In this document: one piece after another, positions 10,918 through 22,282 of the stretch
Position numbering within the stretch: position 1 is the stretch's first letter
Layout: every line of letters starts with the position of its first letter
Source: Lingula anatina
Taxonomy: Eukaryota > Brachiopoda > Lingulata > Lingulida > Lingulidae
Assembly (NCBI RefSeq): GCF_001039355.2
Contig: NW_019775783.1
Coordinates: 115,504 to 169,858, forward strand
Length of the DNA stretch: 54,355 nucleotides
Reading direction: 5' to 3'
Notes under the pieces: model-generated
What the model saw: the letters and a program-made list of their open reading frames with translations, nothing else
What the model was told of the DNA's origin: nothing
Database searches by the model: none
Made by a program: the position numbers and the translations under genes

Positions 10918-12263
10918 ATGGCAGCATCTGTTGTCACCATATTCATTGCTGTGTTCGTGATAGCCACTATAGTTAATGAAGCCAAGGCAGCTTGTTGTAA
11001 AGAGGATAAGTCTGGGTGGTGTATAGACTGCACTGAGGTAAGAGGCAGTTTGTTGCCCCTATTTAACACCAACTAGGAATTCCACGAACCGCCAAGAATT
11101 GCTTAATCCCGGGATTCTTAGTTAATCCGTTCTAAAATCTTTAAAATCTTAATCGATTCTTATTTATAATCAGTCAGTACTTTCAAATCTTAGGGAAATC
11201 GTGTAACCGGGACAAAAGTGTCAAATCAATCTTCTATTTATCACCAGTTAATGTTCATACTGCAGTACTAGGGCCACTATAATAGCTACTCTATGTTGAA
11301 CATCCATTTCGGAAGTTAAGACCAAGCAGGGACAATATTTCTACAGAAATGTGCAAAATTTCACGATTCCTTATGATATCTAAAATTCATTAGTTCCTGG
11401 CGGTTATCTGGAATTCGTGCTTGGTGTGGAATGGGGAAATATGCCAAGCACACGGTTTAAAATGTTTAAGGTTGTTCATTTAGAAAGAGACAAAGAACCT
11501 GCACGAGTAGAAAACGGCATTGCCTTGTTTTCTCAACGTGAAGCGGTTTGATCCAAATTAATATGGAGTCATTCAAATATCCAACATGTATAAACATTGC
11601 ATTGGTCCAGAAAATGTATATCCATGAAAATAACGGATTCTCCCTTTTTGTGCTGACCCTCCTTTTGTGCTGACACCACCATATCATTCCCATCATGAAA
11701 TTAAAATTTTGGATTTTGGCTACATGTAGCTGAATCATAGTTCTTAACCGTACCAAATGGCATCGTTTNNNNNNNNNNNNNNNNNNNNNNNNNNNNNNNN
11801 NNNNNNNNNNNNNNNNNNNNNNNNNNNNNNNNNNNNNNNNNNNNNNNNNNNNNNNNNNNNNNNNNNNNNNNNNNNNNNNNNNNNNNNNNNNNNNNNNNNN
11901 NNNNNNNNNNNNNNNNNNNNNNNNNNNNNNNNNNNNNNNNNNNNNNNNNNNNNNNNNNNNNNNNNNNNNNNNNNNNNNNNNNNNNNNNNNNNNNNNNNNN
12001 NNNNNNNNNNNNNNNNNNNNNNNNNNNNNNNNNNNNNNNNNNNNNNNNNNNNNNNNNNNNNNNNNNNNNNNNNNNNNNNNNNNNNNNNNNNNNNNNNNNN
12101 NNNNNNNNNNNNNNNNNNNNNNNNNNNNNNNNNNNNNNNNNNNNNNNNNNNNNNNNNNNNNNNNNNNNNNNNNNNNNNNNNNNNNNNNNNNNNNNNNNNN
12201 NNNNNNNNNNNNNNNNNNNNNNNNNNNNNNNNNNNNNNNNNNNNAAATGGCATCGTTTGTCCA

Positions 12264-12303
<40 letters not shown>

Positions 12304-13904
12304 GGACCCCCTTCCTGGATCCTCCCTTTGAAAACATAATATAAATAACCTTTTCAATTATCTTGCCAGGTTGTTAAGCATGAATTGTTAAGCTGAGGTT
12401 TTTAGCCATAGTTAGATATTCATATCATTAAAAAAGACTTGAATTAACGAGAGTTCAATAACATGAACCGTAAAGTATTTCTCACCATCGACTTGAATTG
12501 GTGAATCTGTTTGAATTGGTGAAACTATTGTGAGGTCTAGCGTAAAATTGTCACTTGTTTTCTTCACCATTAAAATGTGCATTTAAAACATTTACATCTG
12601 CCCACTTGAAATTATTCTGGATCACTATTCAACAGCGACTGTTTTGTTTCAGAGCACTCCATATTGTGGGTACGGGAAGTGTAACATTTTTGGCTGTGCT
12701 TGCGATGGAGGCTGCAGAAAGGACTGCAACCCCTGGTACAGCGATTGGCATCGTCCGCCGTATGTATCTGTTCATTTTCCTCTTGAACACCTGTCATCCT
12801 CGACAGGCCTCCCAGAGACGCTAAATATACTTTTAAAAAGCCTTTCAAACCCCCTCTACACTGGACAGCCTCCTTTCTGCGGCCCGTAGTACAGCCCCGA
12901 GTAAAAACAAATGATACTTTACGTGCCGTCAACTGGCCGATCATTTTATCACTTTGCAACCAAAGCGATGGTTGTGCCTCCTTTCTACGACCACAGCGAT
13001 GTCAGTTTCATGGTCGCACGAAGGACGCAGAAATGACGCCGTCCAATGTAAAGGGGGCTTAAGGAGTCAACTGTCAATGCGACACAGCTACCTGAAATTG
13101 TTCCGATTAATGAGGTTGATTACTTCTCAGTAGAAGAAGACCCCGGCGGTGAGGGTACCGTAAATTATGTTACGGGAATACAAAGGGCGCATTCAGAGTC
13201 ACGCACCACACTACCGGTATCTGGGTCGGTCCATCTTGGCAGGAAAATTCTGACTGAAGTGCAATCAGTGGAATCATTTTTATCAGCAAGCGATAGTTAA
13301 TAACCCCCTCGCTGCTCAAGGCGTGTATGACAATTAAGTTGATTCCACTGATTGCGATTTAGCGAGAATCCCCCGTAGAGTTGGTCCGACCCAGCTAGTA
13401 CGATATGTGAATCTAAATGCGGTCAAAGTGATATACGCAACAGTTCACACGAGTTACGTTGCCAACATCTGCCCATGGTTCCGTATCAGCTCCAGCGTTT
13501 TTTTAACAGCGCACACATCAAGTTAACAATTGTTCAAGAAGAGAAATGGCTATCAAGTACGTGTTACAGTTGCACGTACATTATTTTACCAGTTTGCTTA
13601 TAATTCAAACAAAAGACAAGAATTTTTTATAGTTTTTAATGTCCTAAATTACATATCAGTTTCAGGTACGGCTATTACCGAAAGTGCGAATGCCTTAACA
13701 AGAGATCAGTGAAAGATGTGCCCCAAGGCGGTATTGTCGCTAGACGCAGACGCAGACGGGTAAATGACTGCTACTATTTTTACTCCTCTTTCGGATTCAT
13801 TTTAAATGTAGCACATATCCAGTAATCACTTTTAGCATGCCATGCCATTCTTTAACTTGGTGTTACCCGTATTTCGTGAATTTTTATTTGTGTTTCAGGT
13901 ATGA
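10918..13904 (+). CDS. Diedel-like small secreted Cys-rich protein, copy B (complete, Arg-rich C terminus)
   Basis: Coding exons: 10918..11037 (40 codons), 12653..12759 (107 nt, acceptor TTTCAG, donor CGCC|GTATGT), 13666..13759 (acceptor TTTCAG) and the short last exon 13899..13904, where GTA TGA gives the stop. The signal peptide is about residues 1-24; the mature protein begins A-C-C. Exon 2 encodes the same YCGYGKCNIFGCACDGGC core as copies A and C. Exon 3 (YGYYRKCECLNKR...) agrees with A and C up to GGIVAR, but then reads six arginines and splices once more instead of ending RDTYLN. Twelve cysteines are conserved. Intron 1 contains the assembly gap (476 N). A noncoding exon ends at 10816 and splices to the AAGATG acceptor. 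Divergently arranged with copy A, sharing about 1.3 kb between their promoters. The Diedel relationship rests on the core motif; the role is inferred. Confidence 0.83.
11755..12258. other. Assembly gap (476 N) with the same 14 bases on both sides
   Basis: N run 11769..12244 in intron 1 of Diedel-like copy B. The base run AAATGGCATCGTTT ends the left contig (11755..11768) and begins the right contig (12245..12258). Frames that cross the N run are artefacts. Confidence 0.97.
12265..12302. repeat. Poly(A) tract next to the assembly gap
   Basis: About 38 adenines begin a few bases after the gap. Such a run could explain why assembly broke here. Confidence 0.9.
13221..13394. mobile_element. MITE-like element with CTGGGTCGG inverted ends (174 bp)
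   Basis: Begins CTGGGTCGGTCCATC and ends GTTGGTCCGACCCAG, a 15-base inverted terminal pair with two mismatches. It also has inner inverted arms GTGCAATCAGTGGAATCA and TGATTCCACTGATTGCGA. The right part (TTAGCGAGAATCCCCC...GAGTTGG) loosely recalls MITE family 1, so the two may be distant relatives. It lies in intron 2 of Diedel-like copy B. Confidence 0.65.
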
Positions 13905-15953
13905 TCAAATTCCAAGAGCTGATTGTCAAGAAGACAAGAATCTTAGCAGACAAAGTTATTTTCGGATTACTAAAGAGTCCTCTTGTTGAGAATACCAATA
14001 TGTTATCATTCTCTTGATTTATCTAATTGTCAATTTTAATTTCATGCAATTAAAATGGATTTCACAACATTATACACTGTCTAGAGTTTTATTTTAGGTT
14101 TATTTTTTTAGTTGAAAGACAGGATTTTGTAGCAAGGTGTTATTTCCAGGTTTAAATGAAGAACAGAGTTTTGTAGCATTGTGACTTAGTGGTGTTGAAT
14201 GGAAAATAATTTAAACGTTGCTAATATTGATCAAAATTTAATAACGCCTGCAAAACTTGCACTTTTTCATGCGGCAAGACATCAACTCTATGCCTTTTCT
14301 AACAGTAATCGAATTTCCATATACATGTTGTTCCCTCGCAAAGATATTATATATATTGTCAACGAGAAAAAACTTTTCGTCAAAGTGGCATCGCTCCTAT
14401 AATAACTAAATCAACATGTTTTCTCTTTGATTCTTAAGTGGGGAAAACACAACTTTTTGTTTTGACCACAGTGCTTCAAAATAACCGAAGTTACACGTTA
14501 GACTGGTCACTGTATTTAGTGAGAAAACATCGTCTCACTTCTTCAGTAAAGTACTGATACGCTTGAGTGATTTTAGACAAAGGCTAGTTTTAGATTTTCA
14601 AATATTTCCTCTGAACACGAATTGGGACAAAAATCTTGTAAAAATAAATTGTTAACAACCAATGCTTGTTTCTGGAATCAGAAAACCAACCTTAACCAAC
14701 TATTGTATGGAAAATGTAAAATTCACACCATAGACAAAAAAAGCTTGTATTTCATTTTTGGGCTAGTGCAGTTGTGCATCCTTTATTCTATGTTCTGGAT
14801 GAAAAACACCTGTATTTAAACTATATGGTAAATTTAAACTATGAAATAGCTAAAGCCCTTAAGAAGGGGTATTAATTTTCACAGAATCAATATCATATTT
14901 GAAGACATACACTATGAAAAGTATTTTTTATGATAACTTGTCACCTTAAGTGAGACGCTCCCACTCAATACGCGTACGCAGCTGTGTGCGCAGGCAAGAA
15001 CATGTAAGAACTATATATTCTATGTGGAGAAGAAGTAGGGGGTAAACATTCCAAAAAAGAGTATTTTTAGTTTTGTATAATATTTGAATGACTTAAAGGT
15101 GTATATTAAGCCCAAAGACGTTTACCGTATGTCAAATCATTGCCATTACAAAACCCAGAAAGTGATATTCCATTAAATTTCATTTTGTAAAACTTGAAGA
15201 AAAATTCACTGGATTTCATTTTATCATTAATTTTCGTTTTACTTTCCCTTTCATTACGAGCTGAAGTAGGGTGGAATGGGTTGTTAGGTTGGTCAATAGT
15301 AACATCATTTAGTGTTAGAGAAGATAGTGGATTCGATTGTGAATAAGACAGCTCTATAGGCCAAACATTGTTACTGTTGGTTGTTATTGGAAAAGACACT
15401 AGGTTGATGGTGTTTAATTCTCGACAGGTTCATACTCAAATGGCAACTCATTTAGGTAATATCAAATTTTAGATCAACATATTGATAGATAAAGTTTATC
15501 TTCTAATTATCACGATTAATGACTCAAACATAAGCAAAAACAGAAGTGTCAGAAAGTTCTGTATTTCAGTTAAAATTGCAAATATCATCTCACAAAATCA
15601 CGAATTGGATTTGAAATAGAAATAAATATTTATTTAGGCAACATGTGCACATGCTGTAAAGCAAAGTGATATGATTTGTGAAAACCGAAAAAGGAAAGTT
15701 CGCATAAACACCAACAAATCACCATTATCTTCATTTACTCGACAACGTGAGGCTTTTTTTATTTGAATATTAATACCAATCAGAGCTTCTTTCCTCTTAT
15801 CAATTAGGCCTTGGAATTTGAGCATATCTGAAACACAAGTGAATGTGTGTCACCAGTGTGGTATATAATAGGCACACGGTTGCAGATTGCCTTTTAAATG
15901 GAGTCGAAAGAAAAAAAAAACAAACAATCGCGTGGGTCCCTCACCTGTTTGCA
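13905..15953. other. Region between copies B and C, no supported gene
   Basis: Contains the likely 3'UTR of copy B up to roughly 14.1 kb and then AT-rich sequence. The open frame at 15399..15106 (minus) is Ser/Asn/Pro-rich, has no ATG start and is preceded by stops. It might be a decayed transposon piece, but I recognise no domain. Confidence 0.45.
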
Positions 15954-16862
15954 TCAATTAAGGTATGTATCTCTAGCGACAATACCTCCCCCGGTCCTAT
16001 CTTCCACAGATCTCTTGTTTAGGCATTCGCATTTTCGGTAATAGCCTTTCATGAAACTGAAATGGTGAACTGTCATTCTTAATACTCCTTCCTGTCTTCT
16101 TTTAAGCAATGATCAACGAAAGCTTTATCTGAGAATTTCTCAAACGCATTAACGGAGCAAGTTTGCGGTGTACTGTTTTATGACAATTGGCAAATCTAAA
16201 GCTTTTTTTGTATGATATCTTGGTAGGAGTTCAAAAATAGGAAGGAAATAGTTAGATACATACGGTGGTTGATTCCAATCGCTGTACCAGGGGTTGCAGT
16301 CCTTTCTGCAGCCTCCGTCGCAAGCACAGCCGAATATATTACACTTTCCATATCCACAATATGGAGTGTTCTAAAACAGAATGGTCGCTGTTTACAGTTG
16401 AACGAAATTATTTCAACGTGTGCCCGTGTTCGTTTAATCATTTAAATCGTAAAACCTTATTATAGATAGAATCTTTTTCCATCAGAAACGCGCCTTTTTT
16501 AGGACCCCCAGCAAGAGCTTTTTGCCTATCATCATATAGGCCTTTTTCTGTCTATACCTTTTTTTCAGTTTGATGGACTGCGTGTTCACAACCCGTCTGA
16601 TGGTGAGATAGCAAGACGATGTTGTTGTCTGCGCAGAGTATTACGTTCTGCTTTACGCCTTATACCGGAAACACAAGGCCTTATACCGGTACAATGACAG
16701 TAACTATCGTGTGTGTGGTATGTAAGAGGTAAGATATATCACCTCAGTACAGTCTGCACACCATCCGACTTTGTCAGCTCTACAACAAGCTGCCTGAGCT
16801 TCTTTAACGACAGTGGCTATGACGAAAACAGCAACCAGGATGGTGACAAGAGATCCTGTCAT
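15954..16862 (-). CDS. Diedel-like small secreted Cys-rich protein, copy C (complete, 109 aa)
   Basis: Exons 16862..16743 (40 codons), 16370..16264 (107 nt) and 16056..15954 (ends TGA) have the same lengths and phases as copy A. The signal peptide starts MTGSLVTILVAVFVIATV, and the mature protein begins A-C-C. All 12 cysteines and the YCGYGKCNIFGCACDGGC core are kept. Differences from A: NQPP instead of HRPP at the end of exon 2, and FMKGYYRKCEC at the start of exon 3. The C terminus RDTYLN is as in A. The open frame runs upstream to an earlier ATG at 16904, but the acceptor TATTTTCAG|ACGATG just before 16862 makes that stretch intronic. The donor of exon 1 is GAG|GTGATA, weaker than in A and B. 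Lies tail-to-tail with copy B, with about 2 kb between them. Confidence 0.84.
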
Positions 16863-16959
16863 CGTCTGAAAATATAAGATAACTACTAACGTATCAAAAT
16901 GCAAGATTAAACGCTATTAGTGGTTGGGTTTTCTGCGATATTCGAGTAAGAAAACTCAC

Positions 16960-17120
16960 CTATTATGAGTTAACGCTTCAAACCAGTCTACAATCGAAGT
17001 CTACTTCGCACACCTTAGCTCCTGCACCGTTGTAGCAAGACTGGATAGCGGCGGTAGTGTAGGTCCTGTATAACTGATATTCCGTACCTCTGTGTGCGTG
17101 TGTCATTGATGCTGTATCAA
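16960..17120 (-). promoter_or_regulatory. Promoter/5'UTR exon of Diedel-like copy C
   Basis: Minus strand: TTGATACAGCATCAA at 17120..17106, then ATGACACACGC, CAGTTATACAGGACCTAC, CTTGCTACAACGGTGCAGG, and an exon ending at 16960 with GTGAGTTTT. The similarity to copy D extends upstream to about 17310, including a shared ATTTGACTTCTATCATTTTG stretch. Confidence 0.6.
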
Positions 17121-18577
17121 CAAGCGCGACAGTTTATTAAATCTTCAAAACGACTGACATCAAAGAGGAATGCCTTTGCGAAAAAGATCAGAGAATTTGA
17201 CTTCTATCATTTTGGAATAATATTGTGAAAACCGCATGTCTATTTGAAGATAGCCTGATTAGAATCACGCTGAGTGCCATTTTGAAGTGTTCATAAAGCT
17301 CTACATCATCTTAAACATTGGAAGGGTGAACCATTTTCTTGGCAACACGTACAAGTATCCACCTTAAAGCTCGCCGATAATTTTCATCAAACTCTCTGTG
17401 TATCAGCTTAGCCGTCTTGGAAAACAAGCTAACACTGACATTATCAACCTACATGGCATACGAATATTCACCACTAAGTTGAGTCTAACGTTATAGCCGT
17501 CAAGTGTTTTGCGCATTCTCTGTACAGACCAAAAGCAGAAAATAAAGATGCACAAAATAGGTCATTTAATTTTGATGCAATAATAAATAATGTTTATAAC
17601 AGCACAGTCAATCAACATCAAAATTTAATAAAGCACAACAGGTAACATGGATAATAAGAATATAGCAGCAGTCCCATGAGAGTTCAAACTCACATACGGA
17701 AAACTCCAATATGTGAATTATGATGAAAGTGCACAAAATAATATTACATAAAGCTTAACAACATAAACACCATTGCTATTGCTTAAAAAATCCAGAAAAT
17801 GCTTCTTATACAGGGCATCAGGTGGATGGGAGTTAAAAGTCACATCTTGAAAATTCTAGTGTTTGAAAAATGAAAACTTTAAAAAGCATAAAAAACCCAA
17901 TGAAGTTGCTATTCAAACATTTTGTGTTAACATACAATGAATCACCCCACTTTTGTTAAAAACTGGTCCAATCAAGCTGATTTTCAAACTCGACCTGCAT
18001 TTTAGTAATACTGATCATTCCTGTAGGTGTGAAAACAAAAGGCACGGCGTCGACGACGACGGTGACGACAAACGCAGGTGATACCTGTAGATATACAATG
18101 TATGTACAGGCACGGCGTGTCAGTAAATAAAGAACAAGGGATGGTTATTATTAAAAGCGTTGTAAAAATAAAAGGCAATACAGCTGTCTCGAGTGTCTAG
18201 ATTATTATTATTATTACTATTATTAGTTTTTTTGTTACGTGTTCTTACAGTATACTTGTAAAGAGTCAGAATACCTAGCCACAGAACAATGACTAGACAG
18301 AGTTTTTTTTATATCCACGTCTTTAAAAATAAGGCTTATAACATAGACCACGTGCCCTCCTTAGTTTCGGAAGTGCCGGGGAACCGACTTCTCTCTCCTG
18401 CTATTTTACCCTCCCCCCCCCTCCCCCACTACTTCGCTCCTTGGCAAAATCCTCAGTCTGTCGATGTATACGCAATCTACAAACAGGTTTAACTACAGCT
18501 TTGTCCAAATGCGTGGATTGTCTGGGAATATACAATAGATGTCACTTGCGTAAGGGAACGAAGACTGGACTTGATTG
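17121..18577. other. Intergenic stretch, no supported gene
   Basis: AT-rich. The first 190 bases still match the region upstream of copy D (for example TTCATAAAGCTCTACATCA). Beyond that I see no exon, repeat family or RNA gene. Confidence 0.45.
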
Positions 18578-18970
18578 TCACTGAGCGTGATCTGACGTCA
18601 CAGGAACCTAAATTAAAAAGAAAGACATTGAACGTTATATCTACAATTAGTGCTGTTTCACTTTTCTTTTTATAAAGTAAGTTTTTTACAGAGATAAATT
18701 TTATTGGGGAGGCGCAAGAAGACAAATGCAGATCAGGCACGAGATTAGGCCCTGTGTGTTTTATTTCTACGAAAAATGCTAATATAAGAGCGCATATATA
18801 AATTATTTGTAAAAATTAACGAAAGATTCGCAGTATTTTTTGATGCGGTGATTTTAAACAGTCCTCTTTCGGTAATAAGTAAAAAAAGAAGTTAAATTGT
18901 GCATCCATACACATTTAATGTCTGTAGGATGATATTATTAAATATGATACCAATCTTATATATATTCTTC

Positions 18971-19010
<40 letters not shown>

Positions 19011-20346
19011 AAGATACCTTAGTGTGTCGGTACGCTGTACTTTTCTTCCCAAGTTCTATGTAGAAGGAAACGACACATGTCAACGCGTATATCTGAAGAA
19101 ACAGAGATACATAATTATTTCCCGGGAAAGTGCTCGATTGTCTGAAATAATTTTGGTTACATGTACGTGTTTATCAAGTCAAGTTCATAAGCATTTTATA
19201 ACGGTACGGCGTCAAATCTACGCACACATATATGCGCGTGCACGCAGACACATGCTCCCCCGCACATGTTTTCTCCAGGAGAAGACAGCGTCTGCTCCTT
19301 CCCGCCTCGGTTCTATCCGGAAAAGGACAAAAGAATCCCCCCAGGTGTACAGAATCAATGATATTTCTCCATCAAAACATCCCAAACCAGCAGGAGCAGT
19401 TTGAGGGGAGGGGGGGGGGGAATGGGTTTCTATATCATGGATACCCAAGATCTGCAAGCAAGGCCCACAGGATGTTGAGAAGATGAGAAGGGTTTCTATA
19501 TCATCAATAACCAATATCTACCAGCACGGTCCACTGAATATATAGAAGATATACTTACGTTCACAGCCATAATTATAACACAAGTGACAAAAAGCATCCA
19601 TGCCACGGGAGAGGACGCTGAAAATCAATAGAACGAGATGGATCAAAATTAGCCATCTGTGACTATAGAATTGCGCGAGATGGCCGTACTATATAGCGTG
19701 TTATCTGTCTGGCGGTTTTCTCAAATTGCTTGTTAGATGCTGAGATATGCATAAGGAATAGAATTTACTACTGTCAAAGAAGAATTGATTGGATTGACGT
19801 GCTGTTTTTCCTGAAAATAATATCATTCCACTTTCTTAAACGTCTGTGTTGCGTTTCTGCAATAATGATAAACCTTTTTGTTATTTATATATGCACGTAG
19901 GTAGAGAATGCCTAAGAAAGGAGACAGCTAAATGGCCCCACGGTTGGGTATACTTACGCTCATTCACACAAATCAGTATGATCAGTATTGTGGTGTAGAT
20001 TACATAAAGGAATGACGTCAATATCCAGGGGAGAAGCAAAAAACGGTTTGCCTGAAAAAACATTTGGAATGATCAGATAGTGCTTTAATAGTATTAGGTA
20101 GACAGCGACGGCGCCAATTTCGCCAAATATAGCCGTTTTTTCAGTTATTGGTAATTACTTTTGTAGGGTCTTTTAGCGTTAAAGGTTTGCCCTGTGACTG
20201 TAAATCAACTTCAAACGTTTTCACTGCATTGACGAGCCTTTATTTTGCAGTGACTCGATCAAGCGAGTTTTACATCAAAATTGAAATTGTACCAGTCCAT
20301 TGCAGATCAAGACTGTGACCAATATAAAATTTTACATTGCAGTGAC

Positions 20347-20383
<37 letters not shown>

Positions 20384-22243
20384 AAGTGTGTGTGTGTATG
20401 TGTGTGCGTTCATGTGCGTGTGAGTATGTGCAGCTGTTTCCTTGACCGCGGCAATAATTGACCGAGAGAGAGAGAGAGAAAGAGAGAAAGAGAAAGAGTG
20501 AAAATGAAAACAACAAAGTGTTACGTTACCATGACAGCAGCTATAATAGTAACTATGGAGACGGCTATCCATATAAGGTAAAGCACGAGGTTCATGACTA
20601 GCACGGCTGGACTGGAGTAGATCCCGTCCATTTGGGCATGAGGGTTTGTAACGCCATCTTGGTACTCTAGACAATAGAGATGTTACGATTATTTTATGCG
20701 TGACTTCAATTTTATTGTTTATATTTTGGTTTTCAAGTGACGTTTGAATCGTCACGCATTCATACATTTACAGCATCTACATAAATGCATTGGCATTTAC
20801 ATGTCTTATCTATCCAATCCATAATTACAGTAAATAGATTAAATAACCAAATATATTAGTTTGCCAATAGATAAATAAGTTAATTGATTGACTTCAGTGG
20901 TATTCATAACAATATGATGGCTGCTAGGTTTGTACAATGATTCTTCAATCTGTACACTGCAGATGTTCTAAAAATCGATACGAACGAGGGTCTATAAAGT
21001 CATAGCCACCTGACATAATGTAGCAAAAACATTTTAAATGATTCCCGGAAGACCGATAATGGTTTGACATACTGTTGCAAAGGGTGCTTGACAGAATTAT
21101 TAGCATCTACAGCGTGCTTTTCCGTTGTTTAGATACGATTTCATGCAAGAATCCAGAAAGAATACGAGTTGCAAAACATCATGGGGGTGTCATCTTTAAG
21201 CTGGTGTATCATATAAAATATTCAATCATATATAGTCAATACTCTTATAACAACCTGCTTTTCTGTATTCTACTCAACTGTAGGTGGAGACGTGTTAATC
21301 TTTTTATCTGATTGAATTCAGCAAGGGTTCCTGCAGAGATGGATCGATCTAAGTAGAACGATAGTTTCAATGGTAATGAACCCTTATATATATAGTTTCA
21401 TTTGGAACGCCCCCTTGCATTGCTCGCAATCAATGCTTGTAGCCAAAGTGGCTTTCCGCAAACACCGAGGAATAGGTTTTGTCATTCACTTTTGATTAAT
21501 ACGAGGTCACCACAAGGGTACCATTGATTCAACGAAAATAATAGAAAATGATCAATTACCTGCCACCAGAGCATATATTCCATAGCAAGAGTTCAAACAG
21601 CCCAATACCTGTAAAAACAACATGAAAATACTTTGATTCTGATATAGTATAGGATTGATATATTTGAATCGAAGATAAATGACATCCTCATTGACAGCGT
21701 TTTCACTCCAACTGCGCCTAATTAGACGTTTGATGTCAGAGATTATTCTCGGGATTGCCTGTCAACTATTTTTGCTGCATCACCAATACAACTTTCTCCC
21801 TCGGGATTTCTCATTGGAATACCGACATTTGGTAAAGTTGACAGCTGAGTTGATTCTATTTGGCAAGTGTACACATTAAATGAAGCAGTTTTGTCTCCGC
21901 TACAAGCCAACAAATAAATCTAAGGTTTACTCAGTTCTGTAAATGGATGCCATTTGGCCATATCTATTGCAATTAGGGGATTAAGGTTCGACCATGCTGT
22001 GAATAAAACTGAACTGATAAGTCAAGTCAAATGATTAGAGCCATCCATACCAGCTGAAGTGGGTAACTAGATAAAGGAACTGCATTCTTTTTAAGGAAAC
22101 ATCAAAGTGATGAACGTTCACGTGCACGCGTAAACGATCTCATACACACACGCACAAACACATGCGCCCCTATATACATGATGCATTCATGTGCACTATT
22201 ACACAAATGCGCACGTACACAAACAGAGAAGCACACTAAATCA

Positions 22244-22282
<39 letters not shown>

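Noticed and set aside
11466-12357. Long open frames across the N run (195-266 codons, both strands)
   Set aside because: They exist only because N codons are not counted as stops; the flanks are poly(A)/poly(T) and intron.
12555-12959. Frames 12555..12824 (plus, other frame) and 12612..12959 (minus) over copy B exon 2
   Set aside because: Shadows of the true 107-nt exon, whose frame is fixed by splice phase and by agreement with copies A and C.
18489-18740. 83-codon minus frame as the last exon of the 4-TM gene
   Set aside because: Phase from the previous exon requires the other frame, which ends after nine codons; the longer frame has no match in topology.
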